From Teredinibacter waterburyi (GTDB taxonomy: Bacteria; Pseudomonadota; Gammaproteobacteria; Pseudomonadales; Cellvibrionaceae): a stretch of DNA of 64,000 nucleotides. The stretch is taken from positions 1 to 64,000 of the forward strand of contig NZ_MRUH01000086.1 of assembly GCF_001922985.1 (NCBI RefSeq), given 5' to 3'. A program made the translations under genes and the position numbers. Each line of letters starts with the position of its first letter. Position 1 is the first letter of the stretch. The notes beneath the pieces were generated by a model, which saw nothing but the letters and a program-made list of their open reading frames with translations, did no database searches and was not told where the DNA came from. Shown one piece after another: positions 38,215 to 46,081 of the stretch.

Positions 38215-39537
38215 ATGGAAAAAAGAATACGTACAAAAGAAAAAGATGCCATCATTCAGTCATTGAAGTCAGGCGTTACTCCAAAGATCGGCATACAACA
38301 TATACAAGTTGGTCGCATCAATGAAGTACAGGCATTATATAAAGATATTGAACGAATATCTGAAGGTGGTTCTGCATTTCGATTAATAATTGGAGACTAT
38401 GGCTCAGGAAAAACCTTCTTTCTCAGCGTCATTCGCTCTATTGCCTTAGAGAAGAAATTGGTGACGGTGAATGCTGACTTGTCACCAGACCGAAGGATTC
38501 ATGCTACTTCCGGACAGGCCAGAAACTTATACTCAGAACTGATGCGTAACTTGTCCACGCGAAACAAACCCGATGGAAATGGTTTGCCAAGCGTAGTAGA
38601 GAAATTTATTACAGTTGCGCGCAAAGAAGCAGACCAAAAGCAAGCAGATGTTTCTAGCGTCATCCATGAAAAACTAAGCGACCTTACTGAATTGGTTGGT
38701 GGCTATGACTTTGCGAAAGTGATTGATGCCTATTGGCAGGGGCATGAGAGAGATGACGATGCATTAAAAACAAATGCTATTCGATGGCTACGTGCTGAAT
38801 ATACAACCAAAACCGATGCTAGAAGAGATCTCGATGTCAGGACGATTATTTCTGATAATAGTTTTTACGACTCATTAAAACTAATGAGTCTATTTGTTCG
38901 GCAAGCAGGCTATGAAGGCTTACTCGTCAATCTGGATGAACTGGTAAACTTGTATAAACTTGGCAATACACAAGCTAGAACATCCAACTATGAGCAAATT
39001 CTTCGGATATTAAATGATTGTCTTCAGGGGTCAGCTGAACATATAGGCTTTCTCTTGGGGGGAACGCCAGAATTTTTGTTAGATCCAAGAAGAGGTTTAT
39101 ATAGCTATGAAGCCCTACAATCTCGATTGGCGGAGAATAGTTTTGCGCAGCGAGCTGGTGTAATTGATTATTCCTCTCCAGCTCTACATCTTGCCAACCT
39201 CACACCAGAAGAATTATATATTTTGCTTAAAAATTTACGTCATGTATTCGCGGCTGGGGATACAGCGCATTATCTTGTCCCAGATAAAGCGCTAAAAGCA
39301 TTTCTTATACATTGCAATCAAACAGTGGGTGATGCCTATTTTAGAACACCTAGGAATACCATCAAAGCATTTCTCGATATGCTCGCCGTACTGGAGCAAA
39401 ACCCATCAATGCTGTGGTCAGATTTAATCAATAAAATTGCTATTGAAGAAGAACGACCTAGCAATTTTGATGAAATCAAACCCAGTGAAAATGATGACGC
39501 TATTGATTCCGATGATCTAGCTAGCTTCAAACTATGA
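38215..39537 (+). CDS. BrxD-like P-loop ATPase (DUF2791 family)
   Basis: The 440-residue product matches the ATP-binding family that includes BrxD of type 2 BREX phage-defence systems. Walker A is GDYGSGKT (residues 60-67), Walker B is LLVNLDELVNL with D241-E242, and a sensor-like GGTPEFL lies near 285. The family N terminus IGIQHIQVGR is seen. The C terminus is acidic. It overlaps the helicase gene by four bases (ATGA), so the two are translated together. No brxA, brxB, brxC, pglX or pglZ is present in the island. It probably works as an ATP-driven partner or loader of the helicase. Confidence 0.88.
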   Translation: MEKRIRTKEKDAIIQSLKSGVTPKIGIQHIQVGRINEVQALYKDIERISEGGSAFRLIIGDYGSGKTFFLSVIRSIALEKKLVTVNADLSPDRRIHATSGQARNLYSELMRNLSTRNKPDGNGLPSVVEKFITVARKEADQKQADVSSVIHEKLSDLTELVGGYDFAKVIDAYWQGHERDDDALKTNAIRWLRAEYTTKTDARRDLDVRTIISDNSFYDSLKLMSLFVRQAGYEGLLVNLDELVNLYKLGNTQARTSNYEQILRILNDCLQGSAEHIGFLLGGTPEFLLDPRRGLYSYEALQSRLAENSFAQRAGVIDYSSPALHLANLTPEELYILLKNLRHVFAAGDTAHYLVPDKALKAFLIHCNQTVGDAYFRTPRNTIKAFLDMLAVLEQNPSMLWSDLINKIAIEEERPSNFDEIKPSENDDAIDSDDLASFKL

Positions 39538-41744
39538 TTGAAGCGTACAAAGAACTGGATATACGCGTCCAGAAATGGATTTTTAAGCAGGGCTGGCCTA
39601 ACCTTCGCGAAATCCAGTCCAAGGCGGTGAAACCTATTCTAGCTGGCGACAGGGATGTATTGATTAGCGCCTCTACCGCCGCAGGTAAGACAGAAGCATT
39701 TTTCCTTCCCGCATGTACAATGATTGCCGACCAAGAAAATGGCTTTGGTATTCTGTATATAAGCCCTTTGAAAGCGCTCATTAATGATCAATATCGAAGA
39801 CTGGAAGAGCTGAGTGATATGCTGGAAATGCAGGTCACGCCTTGGCATGGTGATAGCCTCCAATCCAAAAAGAAAGAAGCCAAAAAAGATCCTTCTGGAA
39901 TATTACTCATTACGCCAGAATCTTTGGAATCATTGCTTATACGAGAAGCAGGTTGGCTCAAACAAGCGTTTTCAGGATTAAAATATATTTGCATTGATGA
40001 GTTCCATGCGTTTATTGGCACGGAACGCGGACAACATTTATTATCGTTGCTCAATAGACTTGAACATCTTTTAGATCGCTATAACAACCCTATTCCCAGA
40101 GTTGCATTAAGTGCAACATTAGGTGATCTGGAGTCCGTTCCATTATCACTTAGACCCAATAAAAGCCTTCCCTGCGAAACCATTACCAGCAGCAAGAGCC
40201 AAAGTACGATTAAAGTCCAAGTGAAGGGTTATCTTGAACCCTCAGATTTGATGCAAGAAGACACACGTTTGCCCGCGGAGTATCAAATTTGTGAGGAAAT
40301 TTACCAACGCTGCCGAGGCGGATCTCACCTTGTTTTTGCCAATAGCCGTCGTCGGACAGAGAGTATTGCTGCCCAGCTTGCAGACTTCAGTGAAGAGAAT
40401 GTTGTACCAAATGAATTCTTTCCGCATCACGGATCATTAGCAAAAGAGTTACGAGAAGATCTAGAATCCAGATTACAAAAGGAAACGTTGCCCACTACAG
40501 CAATATGTACCATGACGCTGGAATTGGGGATCGATATAGGCAAAGTAAATTCAGTTGTACAAGTCACTGCACCCCATTCTGTATCAAGCTTACGTCAGCG
40601 ATTAGGGCGTTCTGGACGAAGAAATTCCCCCGCCATTCTTAGAATGCTAATTGCTGAAAATGAATTAGGTAAATCACCAAATTTCATTGATCAATTAAGA
40701 CTTGAGCTAGTTCAATCTTTGGCCATGATTCGACTGCTCATCGTTGGCAATTGGTTTGAGCCAGCAGACACAGCACAAATGCACCTATCTACATTACTTC
40801 ATCAAATTTTGGCGGTTATTGCACAATGGGGAAGTATTCGAGTCGATCAGCTATTTACATTGTTGTGTGGACAAGGGCCATTCAAACAAATCACACCCGA
40901 TCATTTCAAACAGTTGCTTACGCATATGGGAGCGACACAACTCATACAACAAATAGATAGTGGTGAGCTGGTGCTTGGGCTTGAAGGAGAACGCCTTACA
41001 AACTCCTATACCTTCTATGCCGTGTTTAAAACTCCTGAAGAATACAGAATAGTCGCGGGAAATAAAACACTTGGTACGCTGCCCGTTGATACGCTGATTA
41101 CTAAAGATCAAAACATCGTCTTTGGAGGGAAGCGATGGAAAGTAATAGATATTGATGACAACAAAAAGGTTATCTACGTTACTGCCACCAAAGGTGGCAA
41201 GCCACCCAAATTTGGTGGCAATGGAATGTCAGTTCATGACGTTGTTCGACAAGAAATGTTTAAAATCTACGCATCAGGTGACTATCGGATCGATGTTGGA
41301 TCTCAGAAAGTTGACTTTCTCGATGACACCGCGAAACAGCTATTCCAAGAGGGAGCAGACTTTTTTAGAAAATCGAAAATGAGTAATAATCCTATAATCC
41401 AACATAGAAAGCACTGTTTTCTGTTCCCGTGGTTAGGGGATAAAGTGGTAAACACGTTGGCTATCGCACTTATAAAAAATAAATTTACCGTAACTTCTTT
41501 TGGAGGTGCAATTGAAATACAAAATGCATCCAAAGATGAGATAACTAACTTTTTAGTCGATCTTACTGAAGATGTAATGCCAACGGAATTGGAATTGGCA
41601 AAAGCACTAAAGACAGAGCAAAAGCATATAGAGAAGTATGACAAGCATTTACCAGAAGCACTCCTATCCGAAGGGTTTGGAAGACGAACATTTGACATAC
41701 GTAGTACAAAAAACTGGATCGAGCAGAACAAAGCGATATTTTAG
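39534..41744 (+). CDS. Lhr/BrxHI-like superfamily II helicase
   Basis: This 736-residue SF2 helicase has a Q-like motif (LREIQSKA, 24-31), motif I ASTAAGKT (46-53), motif II DEFH (155-158), motif III SAT (193-195), and motif VI QRLGRSGRR (355-363). LELGIDIGKV before motif VI is typical of the Lhr group. After the helicase core comes a winged-helix-like region (about 420-520) and a C-terminal domain of 200 residues. It lacks the large C-terminal extension of true Lhr and resembles BrxHI, the helicase that goes with BrxD in type 2 BREX. No nuclease motif is seen. Start overlaps the ATPase stop. Confidence 0.88.
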   Translation: MIEAYKELDIRVQKWIFKQGWPNLREIQSKAVKPILAGDRDVLISASTAAGKTEAFFLPACTMIADQENGFGILYISPLKALINDQYRRLEELSDMLEMQVTPWHGDSLQSKKKEAKKDPSGILLITPESLESLLIREAGWLKQAFSGLKYICIDEFHAFIGTERGQHLLSLLNRLEHLLDRYNNPIPRVALSATLGDLESVPLSLRPNKSLPCETITSSKSQSTIKVQVKGYLEPSDLMQEDTRLPAEYQICEEIYQRCRGGSHLVFANSRRRTESIAAQLADFSEENVVPNEFFPHHGSLAKELREDLESRLQKETLPTTAICTMTLELGIDIGKVNSVVQVTAPHSVSSLRQRLGRSGRRNSPAILRMLIAENELGKSPNFIDQLRLELVQSLAMIRLLIVGNWFEPADTAQMHLSTLLHQILAVIAQWGSIRVDQLFTLLCGQGPFKQITPDHFKQLLTHMGATQLIQQIDSGELVLGLEGERLTNSYTFYAVFKTPEEYRIVAGNKTLGTLPVDTLITKDQNIVFGGKRWKVIDIDDNKKVIYVTATKGGKPPKFGGNGMSVHDVVRQEMFKIYASGDYRIDVGSQKVDFLDDTAKQLFQEGADFFRKSKMSNNPIIQHRKHCFLFPWLGDKVVNTLAIALIKNKFTVTSFGGAIEIQNASKDEITNFLVDLTEDVMPTELELAKALKTEQKHIEKYDKHLPEALLSEGFGRRTFDIRSTKNWIEQNKAIF

Positions 41745-41830
41745 GTCTCCACACGACTAAAAAACTATTATATTCAATCGTTAATTGTTACTTAATAGCA
41801 ATAAGATATTAATTTTTATTTCTACTGCAG
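41745..41830. other. Gap after the helicase gene
   Basis: AT-rich DNA with a weak seven-pair stem (ATTGTTA / TAGCAAT, one G-T pair) that may end the operon transcript. No left inverted repeat of the IS remnant could be found here. Confidence 0.3.
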
Positions 41831-42516
41831 GAGACAAAAGAAATAAGTAAGGCGATGGGAATATATCTAGATACATTCTATCACTACCAAGAACTCGTTG
41901 AGAAAAGCAGAGTCGATTAGCTGATTAACAAAAATCGACGAGCACCTACCCCAAAGAGCCGAGTGGATAACGCAACAGAAAAGGCGGTGGTTGCCTACGC
42001 CGTTGATCAAGCCGCTCACGTTCAACACCGTACCAGCGATGAATTACGCAAGGCTGGCATATTTGTATCTGGCAGTGGTCTCCGCTCAACCTGGGTTCGT
42101 CACAATCTAGAAAACAAAAAAATACGCCTAAAAGAACTTGGAGAAAAGGTCGCTAGTTATGGCATTATACTCACTGTTGCACAGGTCGCAGCACTAGAGA
42201 AAAAGAAACATGATCATGAACCTTTCGGTGAGATTGAGACGGTACACCTAGGCTATCCGGGGGGACTAAGGACACATTCTACGTCGGCAACTTGCAAGGT
42301 GTGGAACGTATCACCAGCAAACCTTTGTCGATACATACAGTAACGTGGCGTTTTGTAACGTTCTACACAACGAAGCCCCCATCTCCGCAGCAGACGCTGC
42401 CCAATGATAAATTTTTACCTTTCTTTGAGGCTCAAGGAATGATGTATTGCGGTATAACACCAATGGAAAAATTAAGTGATGGCAAATCGATTTGGGCTGA
42501 GAAAAATTTAGCTTAA
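41831..42516 (+). pseudogene. Decayed IS481-type transposase
   Basis: Three frames together give a transposase of the IS481 group. The first part (SKAMGIYLDTFYHYQEL, an in-frame TAG at 41918-41920, then the long frame from 41963 with VSGSGLRSTWVRHNLENKK and EIETVHLGYPG) is the N-terminal HTH region. Two frameshifts follow (about 42258 and 42320; YHQQTFVDTYSNVAF is readable in the third frame). The text then jumps from FFEAQG to MYCGITPMEKLSDGK, so roughly 100 residues carrying most of the DDE core are deleted. Non-functional. A sequence at 42524-42558 (CTGACATATACC...GGATAACTGTCAG) may be the right end. Confidence 0.8.
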
Positions 42517-42617
42517 ATCTAAACTGACATATACCGGATTGAAACGGATAACTGTCAGATCACACCTGAGCTACTACAGATTAGACCACCATCAGATTTG
42601 GGAAGCTGTTTTTGAAA

Positions 42618-42773
42618 CTATTTTATCTTGGCTTGCGGATATTCTTTGTTACGCTGCGCCTTGAGCTTCGTTGCCATGAGTTTGGCATCATGCTTTGATT
42701 TTCCTTTAATTGCATCGAGTTTCTTTTGGATTTCTGCCTCTGCGCTATTATTTTTGTTGTTCGTCGTCATCAT
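42618..42773 (-). CDS. Very small basic protein (51 residues)
   Basis: The frame from ATG 42773 (a second ATG follows at 42770) gives a 51-residue, Lys-rich protein (MMTTNNKNNSAEAEIQKKLD...). It overlaps the end of the 74-residue gene by 26 bases in another frame, suggesting translational coupling. Its AEIQKKLDAIKGK resembles NEIQKKIDQAKKE of that neighbour, and both begin MMT, so they may be diverged duplicates. Function unknown. Confidence 0.55.
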   Translation of the reverse strand: MMTTNNKNNSAEAEIQKKLDAIKGKSKHDAKLMATKLKAQRNKEYPQAKIK

Positions 42774-42972
42774 CTTCACCTGATTTGCGGATTTCCTTAA
42801 TTAATTTTCTGTACTCAATATCATTGCGTGGCCCCAAATATGGCCCTTCATGCCCTTCCTCCTCAATAGCATCACCAAGACCGTCATAGTTACGCCCTTT
42901 CTCAGCCATCTCTTTCTTAGCTTGGTCGATCTTCTTCTGAATCTCGTTATCTAATTCGTCGTCAGTCATCAT
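42748..42972 (-). CDS. Small acidic protein (74 residues)
   Basis: The product is highly charged (MMTDDELDNEIQKKIDQAKK..., ending GEDDDDEQQK), with a predicted N-terminal helix and no Cys or membrane segment. Its ATG overlaps the stop of the 251-residue GNAT-like gene by four bases (ATGA), and its own end overlaps the 51-residue gene. The tight overlaps argue for a real three-gene unit. Small acidic partners of larger proteins are often inhibitors or antitoxins; that is only a suggestion. Confidence 0.7.
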   Translation of the reverse strand: MMTDDELDNEIQKKIDQAKKEMAEKGRNYDGLGDAIEEEGHEGPYLGPRNDIEYRKLIKEIRKSGEDDDDEQQK

Positions 42973-43724
42973 TTTAACCTCAGCATCAAATGGGTTACAT
43001 CATCCCGCCAGTTGTTTACAGGGCTGTACCCTTTGCTTTGATAAAGGCGCGTGTGAGCAGGGGAAACAGGATCACATAGCCAGATTTCCTGCGCTCCATT
43101 GATCGAGGCGTAAAGGTCTGCCGCATACAACGTAATATCAAGAACCTTGCCTGCCAGCTCGTTATTAACGGGGGAGCGTTCAAGGGCATGAAGTCTAAGC
43201 ACAAGCCTGTTACCTTCCATCATGCCGTAACATAGGCCGTGTAGTGTTCCGCCCCGCCTGATAGCCATATCAAACCGTCTTGACCCACCGCGACTGCGAT
43301 ATTCATTGTAAAGCCTTACCCAATCCCACGTTGCTGCCTTCTCAGGTTTAGACCACATAGTCTTCCATGAGCTTGCTTCATTGGCATCTTTGAAGGCGAT
43401 TTCAGAGAGAGTGATCCCTAGACCACCGAAATCCTTCTCGACATTACGAAACACCTGCGCCCGTAGCTTCTCATGGTAGCTAACGGTTTGTTTATAGGTG
43501 AGTGAGCCATATTGCTCTGCGTCCATGTGTATTCCCCCAATCGTGGCAAATGTAAAAGCGTCTGTTGTAGCGATAAAGGTGTTGGCATTCTGCGATAGGA
43601 CATGCCAATCTCGCCCATGATTTGCTAGCCTATTCCAGACAGGCGCACAATCACTTGTCGAAGTGATTTTCGGAACAGGCTCGTAAAGCTGCGATTTTTG
43701 TGCGAATGAACGCGCATAAGTCAT
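42969..43724 (-). CDS. GNAT-like protein of the island
   Basis: In the last 90 residues of this 251-residue protein, LRLHALERSPVNNELAGKVLDI, the following helix and IWLCDPVSPAHTRLYQSKGYSP have the strand-helix-strand-helix pattern of GNAT acetyltransferases (strand beta4, acetyl-CoA-binding helix, beta5, and the Tyr-containing helix). The N-terminal 150 residues are not recognised. The classic Q/RxxGxG/A loop is weak (NNELAG), so catalysis is uncertain. Its ATG is only 22 bases from attR, so its promoter must lie partly in the flanking chromosome. It leads a three-gene minus-strand set and points toward the IS remnant. Confidence 0.65.
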   Translation of the reverse strand: MTYARSFAQKSQLYEPVPKITSTSDCAPVWNRLANHGRDWHVLSQNANTFIATTDAFTFATIGGIHMDAEQYGSLTYKQTVSYHEKLRAQVFRNVEKDFGGLGITLSEIAFKDANEASSWKTMWSKPEKAATWDWVRLYNEYRSRGGSRRFDMAIRRGGTLHGLCYGMMEGNRLVLRLHALERSPVNNELAGKVLDITLYAADLYASINGAQEIWLCDPVSPAHTRLYQSKGYSPVNNWRDDVTHLMLRLK

Positions 43725-43746
43725 TGATTGGGTTGATAAGTTCGGT

Positions 43747-43763
43747 TCCGGCCTCTGGTACCA
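43747..43763 (+). repeat. attR of the island
   Basis: TCCGGCCTCTGGTACCA is an exact copy of the tRNA-Leu 3' end. With GTTCG five bases to the left, the imperfect match is 24 bases with two differences (GTTCGGT against GTTCGAG). It marks the right end of the island; 43764 onward is ordinary chromosome. Confidence 0.85.
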
Positions 43764-43853
43764 AATACTTGGTTTAGGAGTATTAAGACTGGCCGCGCTT
43801 AGGGATAAAAACGCAGCAGATATCTCGCCTACTGCAATCCCATACTCAAACCG

Positions 43854-44201
43854 CTACTCCAAGCCTTCGAACGCACCCGTAAAGTTCGCGTCATAAGCTT
43901 CGCCAGTCGTCGACATAAGGATATAAAGCGTCTTCTTTAGGCTCTTATTGGGAACCGAAACCACGTAGTACCCCTTTCCCGCCTTGTGGATTCCCATGTC
44001 GCCCTGCGAGATGGCACTCCAGCTCTCTGCCAACTTACCAAAGCCCAAGCCAACATCACGAGCGACCAAGTCTTTTACTAAACTTGCGGCAACACCGACC
44101 GCCTGCTGCGGAGCAATAGTTGCGGCATGATCGCCATGGGCTGCAGCCAACTGAGTAAACAGCGCCGATAAAACAAATAAAACCGAAACAATAATCTTCA
44201 T
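43854..44201 (-). CDS. Small secreted protein next to hupE
   Basis: The 115-residue product has a signal peptide (MKIIVSVLFVLSALFTQLAA) followed by a mature start AHGDHAATI, rich in His as in metal-handling proteins. The mature part is a small globular domain (YYVVSVPNKSLKKTLYILMS). I start at ATG 44201, with AAAGG seven bases upstream; the frame to 44240 is longer but unsupported. It resembles the DUF6488 group of periplasmic proteins; I am only moderately sure of that name. It is 78 bases downstream of the HupE-type gene and probably co-transcribed. Confidence 0.75.
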   Translation of the reverse strand: MKIIVSVLFVLSALFTQLAAAHGDHAATIAPQQAVGVAASLVKDLVARDVGLGFGKLAESWSAISQGDMGIHKAGKGYYVVSVPNKSLKKTLYILMSTTGEAYDANFTGAFEGLE

Positions 44202-44279
44202 AGCAATACCTTTAAGCCTTAAATTATATTCAAGTAACAATTGATTAATAAAAACGCTAATCCCCTAACGCAATGAGCA

Positions 44280-45110
44280 CTAGTCGTTTTTAACCGGTAG
44301 TTCCGCGCCTAGCGGCTGGGAGTTTAGATTCATCTTCTTTTTATAGTTAAGTAGCGGCGAGGCCTGCTGCTCCATATCTTCATGTATGTGGTAATGGTCA
44401 TCGGTATTTAGCGGGAACTCATCCGCATAATGCGCATGCTGGTAACCGTGTAACTGCATTAATAATAACAAGCCACCGAGCAGCATTAACAATAGGTTCA
44501 CGGCATTACTCAAACGCCTAAACGAAGCACTCCTGCGCCAGCCAAGCAGCACGACAAACATTACACTTAACGCAATAATTTGGCCGATTTCCACTCCAGC
44601 ATTAAACGCCAAAATCTTGAGAACCAAGCCTTCGTCACCTAGCGGCAATAACTGCAGCCGTGTAGACAACCCAAAACCATGGATCAAGCCAAATATAAAC
44701 ACCGCCCAAAAGATATTTGGCGACGCCATATCAAAATACTTTCGGAAGCCATCGAGGTTATCGAACGCCTTGTAGCAAACGGTTAGTGCGATAACCGCAT
44801 CGATCAAATAATAGTCTGCGCGAACCGCAAATAGAGTCGCCAATACCAAGGTGAGCGAATGGCCCAGCGTAAATGCGGTAATAAGCTTAACAATATCGCC
44901 GAACCGCGTGAGAAAGAACATAACACCGAATAAGAACAGCAGATGATCGTAACCGGATAGCATGTGGGTTGCACCCAGTCGCATATACTCAAATAAGCCG
45001 GCGTTAACGATACGCGCTTGATCTTCTGCGGACATGCCATGAGCCAATACCGTTGCGCTTGCAACCAAGCAAATAAGAAGTGCTGTCAGAAATAAGAAAA
45101 ACCTGTGCAT
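44280..45110 (-). CDS. HupE/UreJ_2 family membrane protein
   Basis: This 276-residue protein has a signal peptide (to LAHG, residue 25) and six or seven transmembrane helices. Family marks are GATHMLSGYDHLLFLFGVMFFL, FTLGHSLTLVLA and FGLIHGFGLS, whose His and Asp residues may bind metal. HupE/UreJ proteins are linked with nickel uptake for hydrogenase or urease, but no such enzyme is seen here, so the metal is open. A cytoplasmic or periplasmic His-rich segment (HGYQHAHYADEF...HYHIHED) lies near residue 225. Its small partner is just downstream. Confidence 0.85.
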   Translation of the reverse strand: MHRFFLFLTALLICLVASATVLAHGMSAEDQARIVNAGLFEYMRLGATHMLSGYDHLLFLFGVMFFLTRFGDIVKLITAFTLGHSLTLVLATLFAVRADYYLIDAVIALTVCYKAFDNLDGFRKYFDMASPNIFWAVFIFGLIHGFGLSTRLQLLPLGDEGLVLKILAFNAGVEIGQIIALSVMFVVLLGWRRSASFRRLSNAVNLLLMLLGGLLLLMQLHGYQHAHYADEFPLNTDDHYHIHEDMEQQASPLLNYKKKMNLNSQPLGAELPVKND

Positions 45111-45457
45111 TTTGTGCTCTTTTTATAATAGTCGTACTGAAAATTATCCATTACTACACTAACGAGTTACAACAACCGAAGTAACAATTATCTAACCTAG
45201 ACAACAAATTGTTGCATATGCTCCCATTCCCGAACTCTACTCTCTGCTGGTCGCTTGTATAGCCGCTTTAATCCCACGTAGAATGCGAAGCTACACATCA
45301 AGTCAACCGCCAAATTTTCCATCCCGATAAGGCCTTAGTTAACGAGTGAGCTTTTAATATTCCCGCGCCACCCCCATATACTGGGCTGGTTTAATATCCT
45401 GACACCGTTAATACCAAACACCGTAACGGCCTATATTGCATTAACTTCGGAGACCCC
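45111..45457. promoter_or_regulatory. Divergent hupE/yqhA intergenic region
   Basis: The 347-base gap holds the promoters of two divergent genes. On the minus strand TTGTAA and GATAAT are 18 bases apart in front of the HupE-type gene. A perfect 13-base palindrome, CAACAA-A-TTGTTG (45202-45214), could be a regulator site. The plus gene has GGAG five bases before its ATG. No known metal-regulator box was recognised. Confidence 0.4.
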
Positions 45458-45955
45458 ATGGAAAAGATGTTTGAAACCCTAATGTATCGCTCTCGCTGGA
45501 TACTCGCACCTATCTATCTCGGGCTGAGTGTCGCAGTGCTCGCACTTGCCATTAAGTTCTTTATCGAACTCGCCCACCTGATGCTTGAGATTTGGACGAT
45601 CAAGGAAGTCGATATGATCTTGATTGTATTGACCCTAATCGATTTAGCCATGGTTGGCGGTCTACTCATCATGGTGATGATGAGCGGCTACGAAAACTTT
45701 GTAAGTCAACTCGATATTGATGAAGATGAAGAAAAGCTAAGCTGGCTGGGCAAAATGGATTCATCATCGCTAAAAGCAAAAATCGCTGCGGCAATTGTAG
45801 CGATATCCTCGATACACCTGCTCAAGGTCTTTATGGGTGTCGAGAATATCAGCGGTGAAAACTTAAAGTGGTATGTCATCATCCATCTCACCTTTGTTGG
45901 TTCGGCGTTTGCGATGGGATATTTAGATGCGCTTACTAAACATGGGAAGCACTAA
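45458..45955 (+). CDS. YqhA family (UPF0114) membrane protein
   Basis: The 165-residue protein has four transmembrane segments and the family start ([19 protein letters not shown]), the central [21 protein letters not shown] and an amphipathic loop [19 protein letters not shown]. The function of YqhA proteins is not established. The gene appears monocistronic. Confidence 0.9.
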   Translation: MEKMFETLMYRSRWILAPIYLGLSVAVLALAIKFFIELAHLMLEIWTIKEVDMILIVLTLIDLAMVGGLLIMVMMSGYENFVSQLDIDEDEEKLSWLGKMDSSSLKAKIAAAIVAISSIHLLKVFMGVENISGENLKWYVIIHLTFVGSAFAMGYLDALTKHGKH

Positions 45956-46081
45956 GCAGCGCAATCCGAAAAGAAAGTCTAAACTATAACCGGTGGCGCC
46001 GAATGTAACCGTTTTGCAGTGCCTTCGGCGCTACGGTAGAATACACGCCAATTGACCATTCACTTTCAGGAGACCCCGAGA

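Larger units (their letters stand above)
35238..43763. mobile_element. 8.5 kb genomic island inserted at tRNA-Leu(CAA)
   Basis: The segment between the two direct repeats is more AT-rich than its flanks and holds only accessory genes: integrase and excisionase remnants, the TerB-ATPase-helicase operon, an IS481 remnant and a GNAT-like/small-protein set. No conjugation, replication or phage structural genes are seen. With the integrase and HTH gene both broken the island is probably fixed unless another integrase acts on it. Confidence 0.85.

Noticed and set aside
35957-41744. A complete BREX or DISARM system
   Set aside because: No pglX/pglZ/brxC-like or DUF1998, PLD or methyltransferase gene is present in the island.
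41745-42560. Complete insertion sequence with both inverted repeats
   Set aside because: A possible right end is seen but no matching left end, and no target duplication.
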